Source: a virus | Length of the DNA stretch: 45,637 nt | Reading direction: 5' to 3' (one strand) | Virus record (IMG/VR): IMGVR_UViG_3300017732_000014 | Span: 1 to 45,637 of that record | In this document: piece by piece, positions 1 through 10,554 of the stretch | Layout: the number at the start of each line of letters is the position of its first letter | Numbering within the stretch: the first letter of the stretch is position 1 | The notes under the pieces: generated by a model | What the model saw: only the letters and a program-made list of their open reading frames with translations | Database searches by the model: none | Told to the model about the DNA's origin: nothing | Translations under genes and position numbers: made by a program

Positions 1-3000
1 GTTTGATTCAGAGTCAACACCAGATATTGCTGATGTATTGATACCAACTCTTCTGTCACCTCTTACATAAATTGCAGGAGTGCCATCCCAGTTCTGACCA
101 CCATTGTTTGTAGATGGTGTTATTTCAAACGCATTACTGTGACCAATCTGGTTACCAATTCTAAAGTTCCTTTGTGAGTTAGAACCTAAGAAGTATAATG
201 GTGCACCAGAGTTATCATTAGCACTGTCAATAGTAAGAGCACCTGAGAACATTCCAGTTCCACCAACTTCAAATGTGAAATTTGGTAAACGATTTATACC
301 AACACCCATTCTTCTGGATGCATGGATATCACCAACTACTCTGAAACCTAATAATGTTTCTGTACCTTCAACTTGGAACTGTTCGTTGTAAGAACCAAAA
401 CCAGTAGTAGCATCACCATGCTGATAGAAGAATCTACCTTGCTGAGTAAATCCGCTAGTTTGATCACTGAATCTAATTCCTACACCAACATTGTTGGTAG
501 TACTGCGGATCATGACACCGCCATCACCTCTAACGTCTAGAGGAGCAGCTGGAGATGTAGTGTTTATTCCGACCTCATTAGCGGATACATCAACAAATAA
601 TACACCACTATCAACACTAAGATCATTTGCAATGTTAACTATGCTATTGAGATTTGTAGTACCAGCAACTGTAAGTGTTGAACTACCACCAGTGATGTTC
701 AATGAACCAGTCATTGTATCACCAGTCTTCAATACGTTAAGTGATGCAAAACCAACTAAGTTTGCTGTGATTGTTCCAGCAGAGAAGTTACCAGATCCAT
801 CACGTTGTACAGCATAGTTTGGTGTGTTAGAACTTGAGAATTGTATGTTACCTTGGTTCCAAACAACTTGGTTCTTAATTGTAAATCCGTCAGCATTTAC
901 AACATCAACGTTAAGAGAACCAGATCCTGCAGATGCATTACCACCTGATGCTTCTATCTTAGCGTTGTAACTAGAAGCGAGCTGAGATGAATTGAATAAT
1001 ATTCTAGGTGTAGTTGCGTTACCATCTTTTCTACCTAATTGTAACTGTCCAACACCGCCATCACTATGTAAGTTACAAACTTCTAGTGTGTTACCATCTT
1101 CAATAGTAAAGTCATCAAACTCTACTCTGTTAGATGCAGTACCAACTGTTAGAGCACCAGCAAAGTTACCAGATGTAAGTCTACCAATTAGGATTGTGTA
1201 GTCATTAAAGTTATCATTAACATCATCATTGGTAACAACGTTGTCGATAACAAAACTACCAACACCCTGTGCGTTAGCATTGTAAAGGTTTACAGATGGG
1301 TTGTTAGGATCGCCAGGTATAAATGGTGCCTGATTAAGTATTTGACCTGAGACATATATTCTAAACTTAGGATCACCAGCAAACGCTTTGATTGTGATCT
1401 TATCTCTAAACTTAGTTTCACTAATAAATCTAGGAAGTCTATTATCAGATAATGTTCCGTAGTTAATGTTTAATGCATCCTGATACCAATTACCTTGTCT
1501 GTTGTCTAGTCTGTCAGCATCCATTCCAGAATCAACACCATCACTTAATGATGTCCATACCTTCGCCCATGAGTTCCATGTGCTGACTCCGTTACCAGAA
1601 CCACGAAGGTACATATTGTCATCATTAGCAAATGCAAGTTGTCTTACACCACCAAACGATGCGTCAAAACCAGCAGCACCATTTCTTATGGTTAGAACTA
1701 AGTGCTTGGTAGATGTTCCAGTTCCAATACCTGTATTAACTGAAGGATATGCAGTTCCCAATCCATTAGAACTGTTGAATACTGTATTAGAAATAACACC
1801 TTCAACAAAACTGTTTGGATTTGGATTAGAGGTTGGGTTGTTAGTACCAGACTGTAATCTAATTGTGTTAGCAGAAGATCCACTAATGTCAATACCATAT
1901 ATACCACCCAATCTGTCTTGTGGAACTTGTCCAGCGAACAAGTGATTTGCATTGGTATAGTAATTACCTTGCTGTCCATCTAATAAGTCAGCATCAAGTC
2001 CACTGTCAGCACCAGTTTTAAGTTCAACAGATCCGTTTCCTGCCTGACCAATATTAAATTGTGCTTTCTTATATCTGGAAACACCAATTGTTCCGTAAAG
2101 GTCAGCAGAAATTGTTAGGTCAGTAACTCTGTTAATGTCAAGAGAAACGTTTGCATACTGTCTATTAACTGTACTTACTTTAGCATTTAATACTAAACTA
2201 GATCCACCACCAAGTGCTGAAGGTGCAACTGTAATTGAGAAGTCAGCATTATATCCAGTACCACCATCAGTAACAGTCATTTCTGTAACAGCGTTACCAG
2301 CAACAACAATGTTTGCTTTTAATCCTGTTCCTGTACCACCTGTTAGAGATTGATCAAAGTATTGTCCGTTTGTAAATCCTGATCCGCCGTTTGCGATGAT
2401 GACATCATCAACAAATCCACCCTGTGTGAAGGTAGACTCAAATGTCATTGGTGATTCACCACGCTCAAACTCAATGATTGTTCCTAATGGAATGTTTTGA
2501 GTAACTGGATTATTTAATGATATAGTTGTTAAACCAGCAGCAGTAATAACACCAGTAATACTTGTATTGTTTTGTATTCCAGCAACACCAGAAAGAACAT
2601 CGTGACCAATAAGAACGTCAGAGTTCGTGCTAAAGATCATAGATGATGATCCAGTATTAACCTGTGATACCAGTTTAGCAAAGTATCTTGTCTCAGCACC
2701 TTTGATAGACTGAACTGCTAATGCAAAGTTCTGGTCACCTCTTAAGAATGTGAATGAGTTAGCAGCACCACCTGATGCTAATCTATCTGTTTCAATAACA
2801 CCTGATGTAATATCTGATGCAGCAATCTGGTTAGATGATAGAGATACCCAGTTGTTAACATTGAATGAAGATGTGTTAATAGTTCTATTAATATTAACTG
2901 TATTTGCACTTGGTGTTGTGCTGTCATTAACAGTATCAGTATCTTCAATCTTAATATTGTTAACGATGCTACCATATAATCTACTTTCAATTAAAGGATT

Positions 3001-6000
3001 ACCCTGTGCTTGTTGACCAGCACCTGGAGGAGCAGAGAATGTAACAGTAGGTTGTGTGGTATATCCTTTACCACCTTTAAATCCATTAAACGTCTGGATA
3101 GTTACAGTAACAACCTGACCGTTTGCAATTGTACAAGTTGCTGCTGCTGACACAGCACCAGCTGCAGGGTTACCACCTGAGAAACTAACAGTTGGTGCAA
3201 CAGTGTATCCAGAACCACCGTTAGAGATATTAACTCTGAATACAACACCTTGTCTATATTCTGTTGCCTGTATACGACCACCAGATATACTACCCTCGAA
3301 GATATCTCCAATTGTAAATGCTAAATTAGTGTCTACTGTAAATCCTAAGAATAAACTCTCAAGGTCATTGTTTAGAATAAATGACTGTGATGTATCCTGT
3401 TGGATTGCGATGTCACCAGCAAGTGCTCCTTCTAGAGAAGTTCTTGATGCTTGATCAGGAACAGTAAATACACTGAAAGGTCTAAGTGCTGGAATCTGGT
3501 CAACAGATATCTTACCAGAGTCAGTCAATTCAACCAGTGCTCTAGGAACAGCGTTAGTAGAGTATGGTTTGTTGATGTAAGGTCCTAAGGAGTTAGTGAT
3601 GTAGTCTCTAACTGCTTTCTGAGTAGGTAGTTTAGAGTCAGTAGCGTTAGCACCACCCAATGTGTTAGATGCATCAAAACCAGTAACAACAACGTCACCA
3701 CCTTTTAGTTTCAAGAATTCAACTTCAGAGATTGTAACCGTACCAGTAAAGGTAATCGCACCAGTTCTGTTTTCAATTCTAGCAAATGTACCAACCTTGA
3801 AGTCTCCAAGTTCGTCAGTACCAGAGACATATACACGACCATATAGTTCAGAAACCTGTTCGTATGCTTCAATCTTAGTACCACCGTTCTCAGGTAGTGC
3901 TAGGTAGTTAGTACCTGATCCAGCAAATTCCCAAGTGTGTGATGAGGAGTTAACAATAGATGGTCTATGTAATTTAATACTCTTACCAAGAAGAGCACCA
4001 GTAGATACTGGATTACCAGTAGACAAATCGGTCAAGTCCATTCCACCACCAGTACCATCATCAAATGTTAACTGTGCAGAGAATGGAGGACCTACAGTAA
4101 CAGCAGCAACAACATCAACAAAGTATTCTATGTTTACGTTTGTATTTCTATACCCATCAATTTTACCAACATAATGCTCTAGTGGTTCTCTTCCTAATCC
4201 ACTAATTGTAAGTATTGTTCTACCTGTAGGTGTAGCAGATACGTTACTGACTATACCTTGGTCAAATGTGTAGCACTCTTCTCTATATCCGACACCCCTT
4301 AAAGCAAATGTACCGAAGTTAGTAGCAGAGTTAGTAATAGAACAATAACCACCTGACTCAGCAAGCACACCATCTTGACAGAAGATAACGAACACAGAAA
4401 CCAACTGTGTGTAACCATCATTAATAACCTTATAACCAGTACCACCAAAAGATACAATCGTGAATGCAGATGCAACCATCGACTTACCCTGATTAGGGAA
4501 GGATGCAGTTCCATCTAGTTCAAGACCAGGAAATGGGCAGTTGGGTTGTTTGACTTTAGATCCATCAACCAGTGCACCACCACCTCCTAAGAAAGAGATA
4601 ACAGATGCGTTCTGTGTATATGGAGATGCTTCAATGATTGGATAATCATCATAGTTACCACGAATTGATACTCTCTTATTAAATTCATCATATAAGAAAC
4701 TATCAGGATATGTAAAGAGTAGTGAGGCATCAAATAGAGTTCCATATGTTCTTGCTGTAGAACCAGCAGAAGTCGTACCATCCAACACATCAGTCAATGT
4801 ACTCATGATTGTGTTGATAGATGTAGCAACTCCAGCACATAATGGTGCAGCTCCTGCAGCATATACCGACACAGAGTTTGCATCCATTCTCTTGAATGTA
4901 TGAACAGCAGATGGTTGATGACTTACAGCGTCAGCTGCTGCAGATACAAATGTGTGAGTTGTGGTTGGAGAATGTGTAATACCATTAGTAGTAGCACTTA
5001 CAAATGTGTGGTTTGTTGTGTTAGATGATGTTCCAACATTAACAGTCAATGTTCCAGTCTGTCTCTTCAAACCATTTGATGATGCACTGACGAATGTATG
5101 TGCTCCACCTTCTGAGTTAGCACCTACATTAATCTCAAATGTATTTTGTGTTACATTAGAAATTGCCAACCAACGTCCACTAACACGATCTGTAGCACGA
5201 GGATAAGTGTGATTAGTTGCATTACTGTCTAATGTGCAAGTATAAGTTAATGAATCATCATCAAGTTTAATGTAATCACCATTAGAGAAATTATGATTTG
5301 AAATAGTTACAGTTATTATTCCTGTAGCAGGATCATATGGTGCATTTGTAATTGTATGCTGTGTTTCACCTACAGCAGTGATAGTTCTAGAAGTTCCTGA
5401 TGCAGGGTCAGTGGATCTTGGATATGAATGGTTTGTAGCATTACCGTCTTGAGCACATGTAAATGTAAGAGAGTTATCAAGAATTACAATACCCTTTCCA
5501 ACACCTAAACCATGTTGACCAACAGTAAGTTCCATGACTCCTGTTGAAGGTGTATATGTTGCATCAGTAGCAGTAAATGTTCTGTTAGCACCAGCAGTTC
5601 CTACGTCAACAGTAATAGTTTCAGCAGTTACTGCAGCAATTGGCAGAGATCTTTCAGCAGCATAATCTGTAGATGCACGAGGATAAGTTTTCTGACTTTG
5701 GTTGCCATCCATCGCACATGTGAATGTGAGTGAGTCACTAGCAATAACAACACCTTCGCCTACAGTTAAACTATGAGAACCAATAGTTAGAACCAACAAA
5801 CCAGTTGAAGGGTCATATGTTGCATCTGTTGGAGTAAATGTTAAGTTTGCTCCTGCTGTACCAACATCAACGGTAATTGTAGTTGCAGTTACTGCAGTTA
5901 CAGGTCTATTATTACCAAATGCTGGTTGTCCTTCTTGTGGATATTTGTGCTCTGTGATGTTGTTATCCATCGCACAGGTCATTGTTAATGAGTCAGGAGC

Positions 6001-9000
6001 AATTCTAACTTCATTAGATGTTGATACGTTATGTCCAGATGGAACTGTTAATTCTAGTAAACCAGTTCCTGGTTCATAAGTAGCATTTGTTGGAGATAAT
6101 ATGTTAGACGCAGCACTTGAAGTAGCATCAAGAAGTATATTCCAATCTTCAAACTTAGGAATAGGTGATGATAGTTGTGTTGGATTATAAATTATGATTG
6201 TTCCGTTAGTTACAGAACCTGTATATGTGTGAGCAACACCAGCAGCAGGACCTGCATCTCCAACATTACATGTAATTGTTGTTGTAACTCCGTTACTTAC
6301 AAGGTTTGATATGTTAAAACTCTTTCCATAAGATGGATCTGTTTTTGCAGGACCAGGATGGTTTGCTGTTGTACCGTTATATGTACAAGAGAAATTAAGT
6401 GCTTCTTCTTTGAATGCAATTCTATCTCCAATAGAAACATCTATTAAAGGAGCAGGGAATGAAACAGTTAATTCACCTGATGTTGAATTATATGTTGCAT
6501 TACTTGGTGTGACTTCAAGAACATTACCATCAGTCCAGTTACGCATTGCTGCGATAGCATATAATTTTGCTCTTCCAACAGCATATAAAGTTGGTGCACG
6601 TTGTGCTTCTTGAACACCAGTTAATTGTGTTCCTGTAAAGTATGATTCAGCAGCAGTTAAGATACCATCGTTACCACCTAATACTAAGTCTCTGATTAAA
6701 CCATCTAATATTTTTCTAACATCTCTACGACATTTTCTTTCTGATGTATCATCAAGATTTAAGAATGGGAAGTATGCTTCTGTATCACGTAATGCTTGAT
6801 CTGCAATAAGAACTTTGTTTCTAGAAATTAGGTATGCAGCATCTAGATATGTTCCACTAGCATTGTTAGCAATAACATCGTTCCATAAGAATGATAGAGT
6901 ATCAATAGCAGATGTTACATCATTACAAGCATTTCCACTACCATTAGAACTACCATCTGCATTTAACAAAGCTGTAGATGTAACTACAGTGTCATCAAAG
7001 TATCTTGGTAAACTAGAATATTTTGGTGTATAGATTGGTTCTGTAGGAGTTCCAGTTCCAGTTCTCCAGTTGTTTATGCAATATATTGCTAACTGTCTAG
7101 CATATTCAATAGCACGAACATTTTCTATAATTTCATCATCAATATATGTTATCTTACCACCAACAATATATTTCTGAGAACCTTCAAGAACGTTATGGTT
7201 TGTACCAAATTCTAAGTCTCTTATAAGAGCATTGATAAAGTGAACAACATCTTGCTTACATTGTGTATCACCATCATCTCCTGATGCACTATAAGCACTG
7301 TATGCAGGATATACTTTATTACCAGCACTACAGGATAGAGTCATTCCCTCTAGTTTTATTACATCATCTTCTGCTAATCCTGCTATAGGAGATGCAGTTG
7401 TAACAGTAGCATTACCTGTAACAATATTATCGTAAACAAAATTAGTTACATTAACAGTGCTTCCACCAAATGTTACTGTACCACCAGAAACGTATGTGTG
7501 TTCTTGTCCAGTAAGTCCAACAAATATTTTAAAATCATTTCCACCACCAGCACCAATATCATAAACAGAATAATGATATCTTGCAAACTGATTATTAACC
7601 TCACCAAGAACTTCTTCTGCAATAAATTCTCTGTTGTTACGAAGGAATGTACAAGCGTCTTGGAATCTTCTTTCTACTGGTGTAGATATTGGGAAGGTGT
7701 TTGGAGAGTTTAGAAGTGTAAGTGTAATAGACTTTGAAAAAGTTTTTACAATAGCAAATTGACCAGGATCCAGATTAGCATCTGTGATTGCTGGCATTTT
7801 TTTAGGAATTACAAATCTTCTGCAACGACCATCAGCATCTTCAATTACTTTGTAAATTCTTTGCTTACCATTTAATACTGATAGATCAGGGTTGGAAGTT
7901 GGTAGTCCTTCTATTAATATTTCTTGACCATCTTTAAACTCGTGTGTATTATTTCTACCAACTAATGCGTTTGTGTAGAATACGATACCACCTAGATCTT
8001 CTGCGTTACCAAACTGTGCACTTTGGAAACCATCTTGAGCAATACTAGCATCACCTTGTAATGAGAAGTCAATTCTAGCAATAGGTAATGATGTAACGTA
8101 ATCTTCGTCAACAGATACAACTTCACCCTCAGCTCTAATTGATTGAAGAGAATTTGTATTTAAAGTATTGACGGTAGCATTTCCTGTAAAGGTTTCTATT
8201 TGTGCTGTGAATACATTGTTCCAACCAGTAGAACCTAGAAGAGGTATAAAGGTTACTTCCCATGCTGTGGGAGTGTTAATATCATTAGGTTCAATTAAAG
8301 CAACTTCATAATATCCAGTTGATGCAGTAAATGCTGCATTACCAGCATCAGAAAGATACACATATGTTCCTGCAGGAATTGCAGAAGTAGGATCTTGTGT
8401 GTATGTAATTTTATTAGCAGCTGTCGTTCCTGATGTATTCAATGATTGTTGAGCACCAGTCTGAACTGAAACTACGTAATTAAATTGTTCACCTTCTACA
8501 AAAGAACCACTGACTAATTTAACATCAATATTACCAGCAACATATGCACTCGCACCTGTAGTTTGAGCAAATTGCACAGCAATAATATCTGCTCTAGCAC
8601 CAGTGTTAACACCAACAACTTGTAAACCAGTAGTTAGATTTGCTAAACCAGTGTTGTCTTGGAAACCAACACGGAACTGTTGAGGTCCGAATATTTGATG
8701 ACCTATTGGCCAAGATGTTCCAGAATCTCCATTTGCTTCTTTATCAATTATGACTCTTTGCTTATCGTCAAAGACCATAGCAAAGTCCCAAGTAGCAACT
8801 GCGTCACCATTAGAGTCAATCTTATCTCTATAGGTAACACCGATTACATAGTTCTTATCACCAAACTTAAAGATATGTTTCTGTGGGTTAGCAGGACGAA
8901 TGATAACAAGACGTAAGTTATCTCCAACAACTGATGCATCAGGAGGTAGTGAGATTGGGTTATCTTCTACATAGTCTCCACCAGATACAATAATAGTTTC

Positions 9001-9999
9001 TTTAACGCCAGGTGTTGACCATGCTAATTGTGCTGCTTTTTTAATACTTCTAACTGGGTTTACAGCAGAACGACCATCGTTAAGATCAGAACCAATTTGC
9101 TGTGAAACGTAGATACGACCACCAACGTCATTCGTTGCTAGGTTGAGGACGTATTCTGTAGTTGCAATCTTGTCGGATCTATCACCTAGTAAAGGTGTAA
9201 TAGATTTTGGAAACTCACCAGCAGGTCCTGTTGCACTATATCCATATGCATTTGTATCTACAACACGGAAACCAATATGTTTGAAATTAACTTCACCATT
9301 TAATGCTTCGCCATCTGTATGAACAGGTGCATCAGATCCTGTTTGTCCTGAGTTTAATGCTTGGTATACGTTTGCTCCAAAATATCTGTAAGCATTTGTC
9401 TGTAGAATAATATTTGGAGACCAAAGAGTACCAGAGTTATTAACAAATGTTTTTAAAGATGGTGCTCTAAATGCTGCGTTAGGAGTAACAAAGTTATCAA
9501 TATCAAGGTTAAGGATTCTCGCAGTGTCAGAGATGATAGAAGTTGAGGTTCTAATCGCACCGTTAATATCAAGTTCAAAGTCTACAGTATCGAGAACTGC
9601 TGTTGCAGCAGCACCAACACCACCACCGCCTGATAAAGTAACTAATGGAGCAGTAGTATATCCGTTGCCTGGTTCGTTAACAGCAACAGAAACAACTTGT
9701 CCGTTAAAAATAAAAGCAGAACCTTGTGCTTGAACACCTCCACCTGGTGGTGCAGCAATAGTTACAGTTGGTGGTGATATGTATCCAGAACCACCAGAAT
9801 CTATTTGAACGTCATTAACTCTTTGACCCGTTCTGTTTATACCAACACGGGGCAATCCTGTACTAGAATCTAACTGTGTTCTAAGAATTTCTTTCTCATC
9901 AGAACCAGTTCCACTTCTAATTGTAAGTTCATTGTCGCCGATAAGTTTCGGGTTGACGCCCCTAAACTTTTCTTTATCGGAATTAATATGAATTGCCAT
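1..9999 (-). CDS. Giant tail-fibre-like virion protein, 3' end outside window (more than 3333 aa)
   Basis: The ATG is at 9999-9997 and the frame stays open to base 1; I translated about fifteen stretches along its length and all were in frame, so this is one long gene cut by the window edge. The N-terminus has GSGYxxPPxVTI beta-repeats (9600-9800; more at 2200-3290). At 6530-6745 and 7060-7270 are two helical modules with RDV..ILDGLIRDL..GGN. Between 5220 and 6420 five copies of a roughly 80-aa repeat carry the signature SLTFTCAMDGN...YPR. Toward the 3' side are two LDADLLDGQQGNYY-type fibre repeats (about 1500-1540 and 1955-2000) and VGINTTSP-type repeats, as in fibre shafts that end in a chaperone domain. 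GGGAG lies 12 nt before the ATG. Role inferred: adsorption fibre. The C-terminal tip, which would decide receptor binding or self-cleavage, is not visible. Confidence 0.9.
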   Translation of the reverse strand, partial: MAIHINSDKEKFRGVNPKLIGDNELTIRSGTGSDEKEILRTQLDSSTGLPRVGINRTGQRVNDVQIDSGGSGYISPPTVTIAAPPGGGVQAQGSAFIFNGQVVSVAVNEPGNGYTTAPLVTLSGGGGVGAAATAVLDTVDFELDINGAIRTSTSIISDTARILNLDIDNFVTPNAAFRAPSLKTFVNNSGTLWSPNIILQTNAYRYFGANVYQALNSGQTGSDAPVHTDGEALNGEVNFKHIGFRVVDTNAYGYSATGPAGEFPKSITPLLGDRSDKIATTEYVLNLATNDVGGRIYVSQQIGSDLNDGRSAVNPVRSIKKAAQLAWSTPGVKETIIVSGGDYVEDNPISLPPDASVVGDNLRLVIIRPANPQKHIFKFGDKNYVIGVTYRDKIDSNGDAVATWDFAMVFDDKQRVIIDKEANGDSGTSWPIGHQIFGPQQFRVGFQDNTGLANLTTGLQVVGVNTGARADIIAVQFAQTTGASAYVAGNIDVKLVSGSFVEGEQFNYVVSVQTGAQQSLNTSGTTAANKITYTQDPTSAIPAGTYVYLSDAGNAAFTASTGYYEVALIEPNDINTPTAWEVTFIPLLGSTGWNNVFTAQIETFTGNATVNTLNTNSLQSIRAEGEVVSVDEDYVTSLPIARIDFSLQGDASIAQDGFQSAQFGNAEDLGGIVFYTNALVGRNNTHEFKDGQEILIEGLPTSNPDLSVLNGKQRIYKVIEDADGRCRRFVIPKKMPAITDANLDPGQFAIVKTFSKSITLTLLNSPNTFPISTPVERRFQDACTFLRNNREFIAEEVLGEVNNQFARYHYSVYDIGAGGGNDFKIFVGLTGQEHTYVSGGTVTFGGSTVNVTNFVYDNIVTGNATVTTASPIAGLAEDDVIKLEGMTLSCSAGNKVYPAYSAYSASGDDGDTQCKQDVVHFINALIRDLEFGTNHNVLEGSQKYIVGGKITYIDDEIIENVRAIEYARQLAIYCINNWRTGTGTPTEPIYTPKYSSLPRYFDDTVVTSTALLNADGSSNGSGNACNDVTSAIDTLSFLWNDVIANNASGTYLDAAYLISRNKVLIADQALRDTEAYFPFLNLDDTSERKCRRDVRKILDGLIRDLVLGGNDGILTAAESYFTGTQLTGVQEAQRAPTLYAVGRAKLYAIAAMRNWTDGNVLEVTPSNATYNSTSGELTVSFPAPLIDVSIGDRIAFKEEALNFSCTYNGTTANHPGPAKTDPSYGKSFNISNLVSNGVTTTITCNVGDAGPAAGVAHTYTGSVTNGTIIIYNPTQLSSPIPKFEDWNILLDATSSAASNILSPTNATYEPGTGLLELTVPSGHNVSTSNEVRIAPDSLTMTCAMDNNITEHKYPQEGQPAFGNNRPVTAVTATTITVDVGTAGANLTFTPTDATYDPSTGLLVLTIGSHSLTVGEGVVIASDSLTFTCAMDGNQSQKTYPRASTDYAAERSLPIAAVTAETITVDVGTAGANRTFTATDATYTPSTGVMELTVGQHGLGVGKGIVILDNSLTFTCAQDGNATNHSYPRSTDPASGTSRTITAVGETQHTITNAPYDPATGIITVTISNHNFSNGDYIKLDDDSLTYTCTLDSNATNHTYPRATDRVSGRWLAISNVTQNTFEINVGANSEGGAHTFVSASSNGLKRQTGTLTVNVGTSSNTTNHTFVSATTNGITHSPTTTHTFVSAAADAVSHQPSAVHTFKRMDANSVSVYAAGAAPLCAGVATSINTIMSTLTDVLDGTTSAGSTARTYGTLFDASLLFTYPDSFLYDEFNKRVSIRGNYDDYPIIEASPYTQNASVISFLGGGGALVDGSKVKQPNCPFPGLELDGTASFPNQGKSMVASAFTIVSFGGTGYKVINDGYTQLVSVFVIFCQDGVLAESGGYCSITNSATNFGTFALRGVGYREECYTFDQGIVSNVSATPTGRTILTISGLGREPLEHYVGKIDGYRNTNVNIEYFVDVVAAVTVGPPFSAQLTFDDGTGGGMDLTDLSTGNPVSTGALLGKSIKLHRPSIVNSSSHTWEFAGSGTNYLALPENGGTKIEAYEQVSELYGRVYVSGTDELGDFKVGTFARIENRTGAITFTGTVTISEVEFLKLKGGDVVVTGFDASNTLGGANATDSKLPTQKAVRDYITNSLGPYINKPYSTNAVPRALVELTDSGKISVDQIPALRPFSVFTVPDQASRTSLEGALAGDIAIQQDTSQSFILNNDLESLFLGFTVDTNLAFTIGDIFEGSISGGRIQATEYRQGVVFRVNISNGGSGYTVAPTVSFSGGNPAAGAVSAAATCTIANGQVVTVTIQTFNGFKGGKGYTTQPTVTFSAPPGAGQQAQGNPLIESRLYGSIVNNIKIEDTDTVNDSTTPSANTVNINRTINTSSFNVNNWVSLSSNQIAASDITSGVIETDRLASGGAANSFTFLRGDQNFALAVQSIKGAETRYFAKLVSQVNTGSSSMIFSTNSDVLIGHDVLSGVAGIQNNTSITGVITAAGLTTISLNNPVTQNIPLGTIIEFERGESPMTFESTFTQGGFVDDVIIANGGSGFTNGQYFDQSLTGGTGTGLKANIVVAGNAVTEMTVTDGGTGYNADFSITVAPSALGGGSSLVLNAKVSTVNRQYANVSLDINRVTDLTISADLYGTIGVSRYKKAQFNIGQAGNGSVELKTGADSGLDADLLDGQQGNYYTNANHLFAGQVPQDRLGGIYGIDISGSSANTIRLQSGTNNPTSNPNPNSFVEGVISNTVFNSSNGLGTAYPSVNTGIGTGTSTKHLVLTIRNGAAGFDASFGGVRQLAFANDDNMYLRGSGNGVSTWNSWAKVWTSLSDGVDSGMDADRLDNRQGNWYQDALNINYGTLSDNRLPRFISETKFRDKITIKAFAGDPKFRIYVSGQILNQAPFIPGDPNNPSVNLYNANAQGVGSFVIDNVVTNDDVNDNFNDYTILIGRLTSGNFAGALTVGTASNRVEFDDFTIEDGNTLEVCNLHSDGGVGQLQLGRKDGNATTPRILFNSSQLASSYNAKIEASGGNASAGSGSLNVDVVNADGFTIKNQVVWNQGNIQFSSSNTPNYAVQRDGSGNFSAGTITANLVGFASLNVLKTGDTMTGSLNITGGSSTLTVAGTTNLNSIVNIANDLSVDSGVLFVDVSANEVGINTTSPAAPLDVRGDGGVMIRSTTNNVGVGIRFSDQTSGFTQQGRFFYQHGDATTGFGSYNEQFQVEGTETLLGFRVVGDIHASRRMGVGINRLPNFTFEVGGTGMFSGALTIDSANDNSGAPLYFLGSNSQRNFRIGNQIGHSNAFEITPSTNNGGQNWDGTPAIYVRGDRRVGINTSAISGVDSESN

Positions 10000-10039
10000 G
10001 TCGCAGTTTAACTCCCAGAACCTGTATTATCCTCAGTTA

Positions 10040-10047
10040 TATTTAGC
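10040..10047 (-). promoter_or_regulatory. Possible late promoter octamer GCTAAATA before the giant fibre gene
   Basis: The minus strand reads GCTAAATA in the 52-nt gap before the ATG at 9999, about 41 nt upstream of it. It differs from the T4 late consensus TATAAATA at the first two positions. The identical octamer occurs at nearly the same distance before the DUF4815 gene (24398-24405), which is why it is listed. Confidence 0.45.
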
Positions 10048-10051
10048 ATCA

Positions 10052-10552
10052 TCAAACCCAAGCTAGACTAGTAACTCTGGTAGATGCTGCCCATTTAATT
10101 GTGGACGTAGTACCAGCTCTAACTGTTGAGTATGAAAATCTGTTTGAAGCACCTACGGGAACGATAGACCAAGTTTGACCTGAGGGAATGTCATCTTTAA
10201 TCACAGTCTCCATTGTAGACATAACAGAAACGTTGCCACTACCATCGCAATAGACTGCAGACTCTAGTTTGTTAGTGAAAACAACTCCAGTGTCATTAAC
10301 TGCGATAATATGACCAGTCACAAAATTCATAGTATTATTAGCGATAGGAATTTGTGTACCTACACCATCCAATGCCAGAGATGCAGTATTAACACCTCTC
10401 AAAATATATGTTGTTGTATTGCTATCTGCGTATTGTGAATTTTTAATTTCAAGTGTGTTGAAATCTTTACCATTCCTAAGTTCATCAATAACTGAGGTTC
10501 TAGCAATAGAAAAACCACCAGTTGAATCAAACTTGTCTATAGTAGTTGCCAT
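10052..10552 (-). CDS. Putative virion structural protein, 166 aa
   Basis: A complete reading frame begins ATG at 10552, two bases after the stop of the 1833-aa fibre-like gene, so the two are almost certainly cotranscribed and translationally coupled; upstream there is only a weak purine stretch. The protein is rich in Thr, Ser, Val and Asn, has no signal peptide or membrane segment, and ends WAASTRVTSLAWV. The composition suggests a beta-rich fold. Its place between two very large fibre-like genes suggests a fibre-associated or connector protein of the outer baseplate. I do not recognise a named family, so the functional label rests on context. Confidence 0.8.
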   Translation of the reverse strand: MATTIDKFDSTGGFSIARTSVIDELRNGKDFNTLEIKNSQYADSNTTTYILRGVNTASLALDGVGTQIPIANNTMNFVTGHIIAVNDTGVVFTNKLESAVYCDGSGNVSVMSTMETVIKDDIPSGQTWSIVPVGASNRFSYSTVRAGTTSTIKWAASTRVTSLAWV

Positions 10553-10554
10553 TT

